A stretch of DNA of 64,000 nucleotides from Frankia sp. RB7 (GTDB lineage: Bacteria; Pseudomonadota; Alphaproteobacteria; Rhizobiales; Xanthobacteraceae): the NCBI GenBank assembly GCA_030403585.1, contig JAUEPE010000002.1:186001-250000 (forward strand), given 5' to 3'. A program made the position numbers and the translations under genes. A model generated the notes under the pieces. It had not been told where the DNA came from, searched no databases, and saw only the letters and a program-made list of their open reading frames with translations. Positions 31,268 through 40,173 of the stretch are shown piece after piece (within the stretch, counting starts at the first letter, position 1; every line of letters starts with the position of its first letter).

Positions 31268-32127
31268 GCAGCGCTGCGACGCCGCCCGACACCGTGACGT
31301 TCTGCGCCGACCTCGTGCGCAGCCACGACTTTCCCCGTTATGCCGCAACGCTGTTCGTGCCGGCTGCCGAGCGCCGCGCGCTGCTGGCGCTCTACGCCTT
31401 CAATGTCGAGATCGTCCGGGTCCGCGACCAGGTGAGCCAGCCCTTGCCCGGCGAGATACGCTTTCAATGGTGGACCGATCTGTTCTCGGGCCTTGTTCAC
31501 GGCAGCGCCGAGGGCAATCCGGTGGCTGCCGAGCTGTTGCGCGCGATCCGCGATTTTGACCTGCCCGTCGAGCATTGGTCGCTGCTCGTCGACGAGCATC
31601 AGTTCGATCTCTACAACGATCCGATGCCGACCATGACGGCGCTCGAAGGCTATCTGGCGGCGACTTCTTCGGCCTTGTTCGCGCTCGCGGCGCGGATCAT
31701 GGGCGAAGCTTCGGATGCGAGCGAGCACCTCGCGCGGCACGCAGGGTTGGCGCAGGGCATCGTGCAGGTGATTGCGAACCTGCCGCGGGATTCTGCCCAT
31801 CGACAATTGTTCCTGCCGCAGCAATTCCTGACCAGCCATGGCTGTGGCATCGAGGATGTGTTCGCCGGCAAACAGACGCCCCATCTGAATGCCGTGCTGG
31901 ACCAGCTGATAGGCGAAGCCCGGCAGCATCTGGCGACGGCCTCATCGCTGCTGGCGCAGGTGGCGCCGCCGGCACGGGCTGCGTTCCTGCCGCTGAGCCA
32001 GGCGCGAGCCGATCTCGATCGCCTGTCTCGGCCCGGGTGCAATCCCTTCGCGCCGCAGCCGGTGTCGCGGTTGCGCACGCTGTGGACGCTGTGGCGGGCT
32101 TCACGATCCCGGGAATTTACCAAATAG
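31264..32127 (+). CDS. Squalene/phytoene synthase family protein (NDUFAF6-like)
   Basis: 287 residues with the all-helical isoprenoid synthase fold (FAFNVEIVRVRDQVSQP; GLAQGIVQVIANLPRD). The first aspartate-rich motif of true synthases (DDIVD type) is not present: the same place reads VEIVRVRDQV, so catalysis of the usual head-to-head condensation is doubtful. This fits NDUFAF6-type proteins, needed for respiratory complex I assembly in mitochondria. Its gene is coupled to the NDUFAF3-like gene. No carotenoid or hopanoid genes are nearby. Confidence 0.82.
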   Translation: MSSAATPPDTVTFCADLVRSHDFPRYAATLFVPAAERRALLALYAFNVEIVRVRDQVSQPLPGEIRFQWWTDLFSGLVHGSAEGNPVAAELLRAIRDFDLPVEHWSLLVDEHQFDLYNDPMPTMTALEGYLAATSSALFALAARIMGEASDASEHLARHAGLAQGIVQVIANLPRDSAHRQLFLPQQFLTSHGCGIEDVFAGKQTPHLNAVLDQLIGEARQHLATASSLLAQVAPPARAAFLPLSQARADLDRLSRPGCNPFAPQPVSRLRTLWTLWRASRSREFTK

Positions 32128-32172
32128 CGGTTGGCTTATCGCCCGATGCGGCCAAATGCTCTATGCTGTCCC

Positions 32173-33417
32173 ATGGCTGAATTGTCCCAAACCGCAGTCC
32201 CCGATCTCAGCGGCCTTCCGGTCGCACCTAGCGACATTCAAGCTGCTGCCGAGACCATCCGCGGTGCCATCGTCGAGACGCCCTGCAGCTACAGCCGGAC
32301 GCTGAGCAACATTTACGGCTGCGAGCTCTGGCTTAAATTCGAGAACCTCCAGTTCACATCCTCGTTCAAGGAGCGTGGTGCGCTGAACCGACTCACGGCG
32401 CTGACGCCGGAGGAGCGTGCGCGCGGCGTCGTCGCCATGTCGGCGGGCAACCACGCGCAGGGCGTGGCCTATCACGCCAAACGGCTCGGCATTCCCGCCA
32501 CGATCATCATGCCGGTGGGCACGCCGATGGTGAAGGTCGAGAATACCAGGCATCACGGTGCCGAGGTGGTCGTCACCGGCGCGACGCTGGAGGAGGCGGC
32601 TTCGTACGCGCGCAGCCACGGTGAGGCCCGCGGCATGATCTTCGTCCACCCCTACGATGATCCGCTGGTCATCGCTGGGCAGGGTACGGTCGGGCTGGAG
32701 ATGCTCAAGGCGGTGCCGGATCTCGACACCCTGGTTGTCCCGATTGGCGGCGGTGGCCTCATCAGCGGCATCGCCATTGCGGCGAAATCGATCAAGCCGT
32801 CGCTGCGGATCCTGGGCGTCGAGGCCTGGCTCTATCCCTCGATGTACAATACCGTCCATGGCGGCAATCTGCCGGCGCGCGGCGATACGCTCGCCGAAGG
32901 CATAGCGGTCAAATCGCCGGGCAAGATCACCACTGAAATCGTCCGTAACTTGGTCGACGACATCGCGCTCGTCAATGAAGCCGAACTCGAGCGTGCAGTC
33001 GCAACCCTGATCTCGATCGAGAAGACGGTCGTCGAGGGCGCCGGTGCCGCGGGCCTTGCCGCTATCATGTCCGATCCCACCCGCTTCGCCGGCGAGAAGG
33101 TTGGTCTGGTCCTGAGCGGCGGCAACATCGACACAAGGCTGATCGCCTCGGTGCTGACGCGCGAACTCGCGCGCGAGGGGCGGCTGACGCAGCTCTCGCT
33201 CGACATTCCTGACCGGCCGGGCCAGTTGGCCGCGGTCGCCGCGCTGCTGGCGGAGGCCGGCGCCAACATCATCGAAGTCTCGCATCAGCGGACCTTCTCC
33301 GATCTGCCAGCCAAGGCAACGCTGCTACAACTCGTCATCGAGACCCGCGACAGCGCGCATCTCGACGAGGTCATGGCCAAGCTCGGCGCATCCGGACTGA
33401 GCGCGCGCTGCACCTGA
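32173..33417 (+). CDS. ilvA: Threonine ammonia-lyase
   Basis: 414 residues, a PLP enzyme turning threonine into 2-oxobutanoate, the first step to isoleucine. The cofactor lysine is K66 in SSFKERGA, the phosphate loop is GGGGLISG, and a C-terminal ACT domain (about 335-414, LTQLSLDIPDRPGQLAAVAALLAE) would give feedback control. The start at 32173 (MAELSQT) is preferred to a longer in-frame one at 32131. Together with ilvD at 3.3 kb it serves branched-chain amino acid synthesis. Confidence 0.93.
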   Translation: MAELSQTAVPDLSGLPVAPSDIQAAAETIRGAIVETPCSYSRTLSNIYGCELWLKFENLQFTSSFKERGALNRLTALTPEERARGVVAMSAGNHAQGVAYHAKRLGIPATIIMPVGTPMVKVENTRHHGAEVVVTGATLEEAASYARSHGEARGMIFVHPYDDPLVIAGQGTVGLEMLKAVPDLDTLVVPIGGGGLISGIAIAAKSIKPSLRILGVEAWLYPSMYNTVHGGNLPARGDTLAEGIAVKSPGKITTEIVRNLVDDIALVNEAELERAVATLISIEKTVVEGAGAAGLAAIMSDPTRFAGEKVGLVLSGGNIDTRLIASVLTRELAREGRLTQLSLDIPDRPGQLAAVAALLAEAGANIIEVSHQRTFSDLPAKATLLQLVIETRDSAHLDEVMAKLGASGLSARCT

Positions 33418-33423
33418 GCGGCG

Positions 33424-34602
33424 CTAATGCGGCGCCAGTCCCGCGAGGAGGGCGATCAGCCGATCAATCTCGGCCTCTGTGTTGTAGTAATGCGGGGACG
33501 CCCGCACGACCACCGGCAGCGCGCGAACTTCGGCGTCGATGCGGGTGCTCGACGGATCCGAGGCGCCGATCGTGATGCCGGCCGCGGCGGCGCTGCGAAC
33601 GATAGCGTCCGCCTCATGCCCCTCCATCGTGAAGCTGACGATCGCGCCCGGCGCACGGCCGAGGTCGCGAATGGTGATGCCGCTGATAGCGCCGAGGCCA
33701 TTGCGGAGACGGTCCGCCAGCTGGCGGCAGCGCTGCTCGATGGGGCCGATGCCGATCGCGAGGGCGTAATCGACGGCAGCGCCGAGCCCGAGCCGGGCCG
33801 CGTAATTGTTCTCCCAGGTCTCGAACCGGCGGGCATCGTCGCGGAGCTGGTAGTGGTCCCGCGAGACCCAGGGCGCCGCAAAGTGGTCGATCATCGGCGG
33901 TTCAAGCTGTTGCAACAACGGCCTGCGGACGTAGAGAAAGCCGGTACCGCGCGGACCGCGCAGGAATTTGCGCCCCGTGGCCGACAGCATGTCACAGCCG
34001 ATCGCTTCGACGTCGACCTGTATCTGGCCGACCGCCTGGCAGGCATCGAGCAAATAGGGAACGCCATGCGCGCGCGCGATTTTACCGATGGCTGCGGCGG
34101 GATTGACCAGCCCGCCATTGGTCGGAACCCAGGTGATGGCGATCAGCTTCACGCGGTCGTCGATCATGCGTTCGAGCGCCTCGATGTCGAGCTCGCCGGT
34201 GGCGTCGCTCGGCACGACATCGATGACCGCGCCTGTGCGCCTGGCGACCTGCAGGAACGCGACATAGTTGGCGGCGTATTCCGCCTCGGCGGTCAGGATC
34301 CGATCGCCGGCGCGAAACGGCAGGGCATAGAACGCCATCTGCCAGGCAACGGTCGCGTTCTCCATGAGCGCGATCTCGTCAGGCGCAGCATTCAGCAGTT
34401 GCGCCACCGAGCCGTAGACCGCATCAAGCCGCTCGGACTCGCGGTCGGCGGCGGCATAGCCTCCGATCTCGCTCTCGAGATCGATATGCTGCTTCATCGC
34501 TGCGACGACGGCTGTCGGCATGAGCGCCGCGCCGGCATTGTGGAGATAAGCGAGCCGGGAGGCGGCCGGTGTATCGGCGCGGATTTGGTCGATATCGATC
34601 AA
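33424..34602 (-). CDS. Class V aminotransferase (cysteine desulfurase-like fold)
   Basis: About 392 residues, fold-type I PLP enzyme: cofactor lysine in SATGRKFLRG, PLP Asp in YLLDACQAVGQ, substrate side AAEYAANY. It resembles the isopenicillin epimerase/EgtE group more than IscS; the substrate is unknown. The start is probably the TTG at 34602, because GGAGG lies 5 bases upstream. The first available start, a TTG at 34623, has AAGGA almost touching it. It converges on ilvA with 6 bases between the stops. Confidence 0.82.
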   Translation of the reverse strand: MIDIDQIRADTPAASRLAYLHNAGAALMPTAVVAAMKQHIDLESEIGGYAAADRESERLDAVYGSVAQLLNAAPDEIALMENATVAWQMAFYALPFRAGDRILTAEAEYAANYVAFLQVARRTGAVIDVVPSDATGELDIEALERMIDDRVKLIAITWVPTNGGLVNPAAAIGKIARAHGVPYLLDACQAVGQIQVDVEAIGCDMLSATGRKFLRGPRGTGFLYVRRPLLQQLEPPMIDHFAAPWVSRDHYQLRDDARRFETWENNYAARLGLGAAVDYALAIGIGPIEQRCRQLADRLRNGLGAISGITIRDLGRAPGAIVSFTMEGHEADAIVRSAAAAGITIGASDPSSTRIDAEVRALPVVVRASPHYYNTEAEIDRLIALLAGLAPH

Positions 34603-34691
34603 GTGTGCCTCCGCGTCCTGCAATCCTTGCTATGAATTAGACATGCCGAGGTACGCGAGCAAGGTCTCGACCAACAAAGCCCTGCTTAATC

Positions 34692-35252
34692 TCATATGCA
34701 GAGGCCGAGCAGCTTGATATGGCAGTTGCTGGATTTGGGCTTGTTTGCAGGCGCGGCCTCGCGCTTCACGGCGACCAGCGGCTCGGTGTCCTTCTTGCCC
34801 TTGCCTTTCTTCGGCTCGTAGTCGCCGGCGATCTCCATGGCCCAATAGGTACGCTTGCCACTGGCATTCCTGGCGCTCGCAATGCCGACACGGGAGGCGT
34901 TGGGGAGCAGCAGGTTCTTACGGTGGCCGGACGAGTCGATCCACTGGCCGAGCGTCTTCTCGAAATTGTCGTAGCCGTAGGCGATGTTCTCGGCCGCGCG
35001 GCCCGCGCCGGCCGGTGCGATGCGTTTGTTGAACGGGCCGAGCGCTTCATGGCTGAGATCATCTTTCGCGGCCATGGCGCGTGCTTGGTCCATCGCGATG
35101 CGGTCGAGGGTGGCGTCGCGTACGACGCGGCCTCCGCCGTGCTTGAGGCGGAAGCTGGATATTTGCTCGGCCGGGGATTCCGCCGCCATTGTGGGCGCGG
35201 CCGACAGCAGCAGAAGGCCGGCGATCAGGCCGCCAACCATACGATGCATCAT
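34692..35252 (-). CDS. Secreted CAP-domain protein
   Basis: 186 residues: signal peptide (MMHRMVGGLIAGLLLLSAAPTMA), then a CAP/SCP domain (about 30-140) with the family pattern ENIAYGYDNFEKTLGQWIDSSGHRKNLLLP and YWAMEIAG, and a Lys-rich tail ending in two cysteines (SSNCHIKLLGLCI). CAP proteins are extracellular and of varied or unknown role. The start at 35252 has GGGGGA just upstream; a longer start at 35270 is possible. Confidence 0.83.
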   Translation of the reverse strand: MMHRMVGGLIAGLLLLSAAPTMAAESPAEQISSFRLKHGGGRVVRDATLDRIAMDQARAMAAKDDLSHEALGPFNKRIAPAGAGRAAENIAYGYDNFEKTLGQWIDSSGHRKNLLLPNASRVGIASARNASGKRTYWAMEIAGDYEPKKGKGKKDTEPLVAVKREAAPANKPKSSNCHIKLLGLCI

Positions 35253-35341
35253 CGTCCCCCGACTGCGCATGATCCCGCCAAGCCCGAATAATCCGATCGC
35301 TTCTCTATCGCCAATGTGGACGCTTCAAGGCGCTGCCTGCG

Positions 35342-36436
35342 CTAGCTCGCCGGCAGGTCCGCCTCGAAGTTGAAGCGATCGCGCAGGTTTTTTCGCTGCT
35401 CCAGGATGTCCTTGAGGAAGGCGCGGTCCTGGTCGTTCTTCATCATCGGCTCGATCAGGTCGAGCTGATTCATGGCGACCAGTTGCAGGATTTCGGTCCG
35501 CGGCTTGCCGCTGGTGTCGCGCGGCAGCGCGTGGACGACTTGAATGTGTTCCGGCGGCTTTGGCCCCTTGGCGGTCGTGAGCTCGTTGCGGAGCTGCCCT
35601 TCAAGCGCGGTCTGATCTGCCTCCACGAACGCATAGAGCCCAACGCCCGAGCGGCGGTCGGCAAAGGCGACGATGGCGGTGTCACGGACGGCGGGGTTTT
35701 GGCGGATCAACTCGGCCAGCACCGGCGCGTCATTGACGAGACGGCGGCCGCCGCCCTCGCGGTCGGTGAAGTTGAAGAGGCCGCGGGTGATAGCGCGATA
35801 GACCTTCTTGCCGGTGGCAAGCCACAGGCTCGCGGCGAACGATTTCTTCGCGAGAATCTTTCGCTCGCGCGGCGTCAGAGCCTCGGGCGCGTAGGAGCGC
35901 TTGTGCTTGAGCAGATGCCGGAGGTCTTCATAGGCGAGGACGCGATAGAGCCGGCCCCGCCGGTTGAAGCAGGCCGCGAGCTGGAAGTCGGTCACATAGG
36001 CGCGCCCATCGCGGCCGACCAGCCAGTTCTGCTCCTTGGCAAGATCGTTGTGGCAGATGCCGGCGCGGCGCAGCCGTCGCAACGCCGCCTTGGCCGAGCG
36101 GAAATAGGCGAGATCGCCATGGGGTTTTGCCAGATGCAGCGCGACGCCGTCGACGAAGCCGCGCGCAAGAGCGCGGCGGCCGGCCCAGAGCAATTCAGGA
36201 CCGATATTGAGGCCTTTGGCGAGCGCCAGCGCGTGCTTCTCGCGCGCGAAAAGATGACGCGCCAGCAGGAACGACCACCACGGCACTTCATCGAGCCGTC
36301 GCAGCACCGCGTCGACCTCGCCACTATCAGAGCGGAAGCGGCCGCGCTCGACCGTCGAGAACACGTCGCGCTTGAGCAGCACGCCCTCGGTCCAGCGCGC
36401 CGAGAGCACCGCGGCGTCGTCTTTCGGGAGATTCAT
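35342..36436 (-). CDS. Kinase-like domain fused to an acyl-CoA ligase C-terminal domain
   Basis: 364 residues in two parts. Residues about 15-215 form a small kinase-like domain: catalytic loop CHNDLAKEQNWLV (H129-N130-D131, N137) and a metal-loop DFQLA (D150). Residues about 228-345 match the C-terminal lid domain of the AMP-forming acyl-CoA synthetases: NPAVRDTAIVAF, GLYAFVE, and DTSGKPRTEILQ, in which K311 is the lysine that completes adenylation. The large N-terminal domain of a ligase is absent. The start at 36436 leaves 7 bases after trmFO. What the pair modifies is unknown. Confidence 0.75.
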   Translation of the reverse strand: MNLPKDDAAVLSARWTEGVLLKRDVFSTVERGRFRSDSGEVDAVLRRLDEVPWWSFLLARHLFAREKHALALAKGLNIGPELLWAGRRALARGFVDGVALHLAKPHGDLAYFRSAKAALRRLRRAGICHNDLAKEQNWLVGRDGRAYVTDFQLAACFNRRGRLYRVLAYEDLRHLLKHKRSYAPEALTPRERKILAKKSFAASLWLATGKKVYRAITRGLFNFTDREGGGRRLVNDAPVLAELIRQNPAVRDTAIVAFADRRSGVGLYAFVEADQTALEGQLRNELTTAKGPKPPEHIQVVHALPRDTSGKPRTEILQLVAMNQLDLIEPMMKNDQDRAFLKDILEQRKNLRDRFNFEADLPAS

Positions 36437-36443
36437 CGAAAAC

Positions 36444-37871
36444 TCACGCGGCTGCGGCAATGCGCAAATGATCGGCGATCCAGCGATCGAGATCGGCGAG
36501 CGCCAATGCGCTCATCGCCTGCTTTTTGGCCACCGTCTTCTCGTTGCCGCGCAGGCGTGTGCCATCCGGCTTCTTCGTTGGCGCGATCGCGAGCGGCGGG
36601 AACAGGCCGAAATTGATGTTCATCGGCTGGAACGAGCGCGTGCCCGGCTCGATGGTCTCGATGTGGCCGCCGGTAATATGGCCGAGCAGGGATCCGAGCG
36701 CCGTCGTGCCCGGCGGGCTCGCGAGCCGCTCGCCGCGCGCGTCGGCTGCCGCATAGAGGCCGGCGATCAGGCCGACGCTGGCGGACTCCACATAACCCTC
36801 ACAGCCCGTCATCTGGCCGGCAAAACGCAGCCGCGGCTGCGCGCGCAGGCGCAACTGGCTGTCGAGCAGTTTTGGCGAATTGAGGAATGTGTTGCGATGC
36901 AGGCCGCCGAGGCGGGCGAACTCGGCCTTCTCCAGCCCCGGAATGGTGCGGAAGATGCGCTGCTGCTCGCCATATTTCAGCTTCGTCTGGAAACCGACGA
37001 TGTTGTAGAGCGTGCCGAGCTTGTTGTCCTGGCGCAGTTGCACGATGGCGTAAGACTTCGTGGCGGGATCACGCGGATTGGTGAGGCCGACCGGCTTCAT
37101 CGGGCCGTGGCGCAGGGTCTCGGGGCCACGCTCCGCCATCACCTCGATCGGTAGGCAGCCGTCGAAATAGGGCGTGTTGGTCTCCCATTCCTTGAACTCG
37201 GTCTTCTCGCCCGAGATCAGCGCGGCGACGAAGCCCTCATACTGCTCCTTGGTCATGGGGCAGTTGATGTAGTCGGCGCCGGTACCGCCCGGGCCGACCT
37301 TGTCATAGCGCGACTGGAACCAGGCCACCGACATGTCGATGGATTCGCGATGCACGATCGGCGCGATCGCATCGAAGAAAGCGAGCGCGTTCTCGTCGGT
37401 CAACTCGCGGACGGCATCCGCCAGCGGCGCGGAGGTGAGTGGACCGGTCGCGACGATGACGTTGTTCCAGTCGGCCGGCGGCAGGCCTTTGATCTCGCCG
37501 CGGGCGATCTCGATCAGGGGATGGTCGTTCAGCGCCTTGGTGACGGCGGCCGAGAAGCCGTCGCGGTCGACCGCGAGCGCGCCGCCGGCGGGCACCTGGT
37601 TGGCATCGGCTGCACGCATGATCAGCGAATCGAGCCGTCGCATCTCCGCGTGCAAGAGGCCGACTGCGTTGTTGGCTGCGTCATCCGACCGAAATGAATT
37701 GGAGCAGACGAGCTCGGCGAGCCCATCGGTGCGGTGCGCCTCGGTCATGCGATCGGGCCGCATCTCGTGCAGCACCACGGGCACGCCTGATTTTGCCACC
37801 TGCCAGGCGGCTTCGGAACCGGCAAGGCCGGCGCCGATGACGTGCACAAAATTGGATTGGGATCCTGTCAT
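36444..37871 (-). CDS. trmFO: tRNA (uracil-5-)-methyltransferase TrmFO (folate-dependent)
   Basis: 475 residues. TrmFO makes ribothymidine at position 54 of tRNA using methylene-tetrahydrofolate and FADH2. The FAD-binding [14 protein letters not shown] is at the N-terminus, with [10 protein letters not shown] and [12 protein letters not shown] further in. Normal length. It is upstream of the kinase-ligase fusion in the same direction. Confidence 0.95.
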   Translation of the reverse strand: MTGSQSNFVHVIGAGLAGSEAAWQVAKSGVPVVLHEMRPDRMTEAHRTDGLAELVCSNSFRSDDAANNAVGLLHAEMRRLDSLIMRAADANQVPAGGALAVDRDGFSAAVTKALNDHPLIEIARGEIKGLPPADWNNVIVATGPLTSAPLADAVRELTDENALAFFDAIAPIVHRESIDMSVAWFQSRYDKVGPGGTGADYINCPMTKEQYEGFVAALISGEKTEFKEWETNTPYFDGCLPIEVMAERGPETLRHGPMKPVGLTNPRDPATKSYAIVQLRQDNKLGTLYNIVGFQTKLKYGEQQRIFRTIPGLEKAEFARLGGLHRNTFLNSPKLLDSQLRLRAQPRLRFAGQMTGCEGYVESASVGLIAGLYAAADARGERLASPPGTTALGSLLGHITGGHIETIEPGTRSFQPMNINFGLFPPLAIAPTKKPDGTRLRGNEKTVAKKQAMSALALADLDRWIADHLRIAAAA

Positions 37872-37945
37872 GGGGCGGACAGGTAGCGCTTTTCGGCGGC
37901 CAGTGGAATCACCGAGATCGAGTTTTCTGCCACCGGATGCGACAA

Positions 37946-37964
37946 CGCCCGCACGAGGCGGGCG
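37946..37964 (-). terminator. GC hairpin after the DUF1127 gene
   Basis: CGCCCGC-ACGAG-GCGGGCG (37946-37964). A second hairpin, AGGGCTGA (37985-37992) with TCAGCCCT (37999-38006), overlaps the stop of the DUF1127 gene. Together they could end its short transcript. Confidence 0.5.
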
Positions 37965-37998
37965 CTATCGGTTCGACCGGTGAAAGGGCTGAACGATA

Positions 37999-38151
37999 TC
38001 AGCCCTGATACTGACCGGCGGCAACGCGCGGGATGTCCGAGCGATCGAGGCCGATGTCGGCCAGTTCGCGATCGCTGAGCTGGGACAGCTCGGCAACATT
38101 GCGCTGATAGTCCCGGAAAGCCTGGATCATGCGGATGAGCGAGAGCAGCAT
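37999..38151 (-). CDS. DUF1127 small protein
   Basis: 50 residues. The family pattern is clear in the second half: YQRNVAELSQLSDRELADIGLDRSDIPRVA. Small DUF1127 proteins in alphaproteobacteria have been linked to RNA and phosphate or stress regulation, but this one's role is not known. AGGAG lies 7 bases before the ATG. CTATAT at 38208-38213 (minus strand) fits a sigma-70 -10 box. Confidence 0.88.
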   Translation of the reverse strand: MLLSLIRMIQAFRDYQRNVAELSQLSDRELADIGLDRSDIPRVAAGQYQG

Positions 38152-38843
38152 TGGTAGTCTCCTGTAGTTCGATTCAGCCCTTGCCCGGGCGTCATCGTTG
38201 AAATGAATATAGGTGAGAGTGGTGCACTGCGAAAGTTCCGATGTTGCGATGCAGCTAAGCGAAGGACGCATGGCATCGGTAAGAGACGATTAACCTGTCG
38301 GCAGTCCCGCCCAAGTGTTAGGCGGAAGGCATCGTAGAATGCTATAAACGCCCGTTAAATCACGGGTTTATAGAAGATCCTGCGGTTCCGATGCTGGTCG
38401 AAATAAGTTGCGCTTCCGTGACCCGCAAGGCGATATGCCAGCTTGTAAGCCCAAGTCTCGCATGCGCGAATCGCATGAAGCGGGTTCTATAGAAGTGAAT
38501 TTATATTCAATATATCTTTGAGAGCCTTATGCTCTGAGAAGATGGCGCCGCGGCGATTCTCTGGTTCTCAGCGGCCGGGATCTGCGTGACGCAGCCTCGC
38601 CGATCTCCTGAGTCGGACCGCCTCCCCGTTGATGCAGCGCACACACGCCGTGCGTGCAGGCCGGATTACAAAGTTGTAATGAAAATCAGAAATTTCGCAT
38701 GCGGCTCTGCGTGGCGCGCAACATCACGCAATTCTCGCGGGGAATTTATTGCGGCAAGTTGCCGCGTCGGCGGCAAAGTCATGTTGCAGATTCCGGCAAT
38801 GTCGCTGGGTCTGTGCCAAGAACAAGAGAAGGAAAGTAACATC
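38152..38843. other. Intergenic region, 0.7 kb
   Basis: No gene is supported. It contains a bulged hairpin (ATAAAC...CCCGT with ACGGGTTTAT, 38344-38371), an unusually AT-rich patch (about 38496-38520), and a 16-base dyad ATTACAA-AG-TTGTAAT (38665-38680) upstream of the next gene. A small RNA is possible but I cannot show one. Confidence 0.5.
38665..38680. promoter_or_regulatory. 16-base dyad, possible operator
   Basis: ATTACAA (38665-38671) and TTGTAAT (38674-38680) are perfect inverted copies around AG. They lie 164 bases before the start of the secreted protein at 38844. The binding protein is unknown. Confidence 0.4.
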
Positions 38844-39107
38844 ATGACGAAGTTACTCGGGGTTATCGCAATTGCCGCCGTCGCATTCGCCGTCGCGCCG
38901 GCCCAGGCCGCCAAGCACAGTATGGGCGGCTGCAGCGGGGCCAATCTGGAAAAGACGGAGACCGCGATCGAGAGCATGCCCGACGGCGACAGCAAATTCG
39001 TTGCTGAGAAGGAGATCACGGCTGCGCAGGACGGGTTGCTCAATGGCAAGATGGGTGCGTGCGGCATGCACCTGAACAAGGCGATGCAAGCCACTATGGG
39101 CAAGTAA
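38844..39107 (+). CDS. Small secreted protein, unknown function
   Basis: 87 residues: signal peptide MTKLLGVIAIAAVAFAVAPAQA, then a helical mature part with two cysteines (MGGCSG and GACGMHL) that may pair. GAAGGAAAG before the ATG is a good ribosome binding site. The longer in-frame start at 38586 has no signal peptide and is rejected. Confidence 0.8.
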   Translation: MTKLLGVIAIAAVAFAVAPAQAAKHSMGGCSGANLEKTETAIESMPDGDSKFVAEKEITAAQDGLLNGKMGACGMHLNKAMQATMGK

Positions 39108-39185
39108 CGGGTAGGTAAACGCGACCCAAGAGAGGGCCGGTCGCGAGGCGATCGGCCCTACGCGGTTTGTATCTGGGCGTGTGCT

Positions 39186-40010
39186 TTAAGGAGCGTGGGC
39201 GAGCTGGGTGGCAAAATAGGCCACCGTCTTGGAATAGACCTCGCTCTTGTTCCACTGCTGGAGCACCGCGAAGTTCGGACTGCCCGGCTGCCAATCCTTG
39301 CCCTTCTGCCAGCCATAACCAGCAAGATAGTTCGCAGTTGAGGCCAGCACGTCGGGTGCGTTGTGCAAGAGGTCTCGCTTGCCATTGCCGTCGAAATCGA
39401 CGGCGTATTTCATCCAGGATGACGGCATGAACTGGGTCTGGCCGAGCTCGCCGGCCCAGGCGCCCTTCATGTCGGCTGGCGCGAGATCGCCGCGCTGGAC
39501 GATGCGCAGCGCGTCCAGCAATTCGCCGCGAAACTGCTCGGCGCGCCGGCAATCATAGGCGAGCGTCGCCAGCGAGCGGATCGTTGCGAACTTGCCGGTA
39601 TTGACGCCGAAATCGGTCTCGAGACCCCAGATCGCGACCAGCACCTCGCCCGGCACGCCATAGGCCTGCTCGATGCGCGAGAGTACCGAGCCGTACTGCT
39701 TCATCATGTTGGAGCCGCGCATCATCCGTGGCGGCACCATGCGACCGGAAAACTCTTCAAAGGTCTGAGTGAAGACCTTTTGCGATTTGTCGCGGTTCAG
39801 CACGCTCTGGTCGAGCGTCACACCGGCAAGTCCGGCGGCGATGGCCTGCTGTGAGATGCCTTTGGCCGCGGCCTCGGTTTTAAAATCCGCAAGCCAGGCG
39901 TCGAAATTGCCCGAGCCGCAGGCAACCGCAGCGAGCGCGGGTTCGGCGGACAGGATTGACGCGGAGAGGGCGAAGGCTGCGAGAGCGAGACGAGAAATCG
40001 TCAGGGTCAT
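39186..40010 (-). CDS. Lytic murein transglycosylase, MltB type
   Basis: 274 residues. A signal peptide (ending EPALA) is followed by the SLT-type transglycosylase domain with catalytic Glu in VAIWGLETDFGVNTG, and GELGQTQFMPSSW and YAVDFDGNGKRDL as family marks. It cuts glycan strands to form 1,6-anhydro-muramic ends. It stops right after the catalytic domain and lacks the C-terminal peptidoglycan-binding domain that many relatives have. Confidence 0.9.
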   Translation of the reverse strand: MTLTISRLALAAFALSASILSAEPALAAVACGSGNFDAWLADFKTEAAAKGISQQAIAAGLAGVTLDQSVLNRDKSQKVFTQTFEEFSGRMVPPRMMRGSNMMKQYGSVLSRIEQAYGVPGEVLVAIWGLETDFGVNTGKFATIRSLATLAYDCRRAEQFRGELLDALRIVQRGDLAPADMKGAWAGELGQTQFMPSSWMKYAVDFDGNGKRDLLHNAPDVLASTANYLAGYGWQKGKDWQPGSPNFAVLQQWNKSEVYSKTVAYFATQLAHAP

Positions 40011-40173
40011 TCGAGTAAATTGATTCCGTGAAGTGGCATGACCGGCGGCGGCAATCTCGGTTGTAACCGCGGCCAAAGCAAGGCGTATGACAATGGCCGA
40101 CCCCGCCCGGGGCCTCCGGGGCGGGCACGGTTTGTAACAAGATCGTCAGGCGTAAGATCGTTAGGCGTCGCTT

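Noticed and set aside
31264..32127. Carotenoid or hopanoid synthase activity for the squalene/phytoene-synthase family protein
   Set aside because: The first Asp-rich motif is missing and no isoprenoid genes are near; the NDUFAF6-type reading fits the context better.
38586..38843. N-terminal extension of the small secreted protein
   Set aside because: The extension hides the signal peptide and has no ribosome binding site; the ATG at 38844 fits far better.
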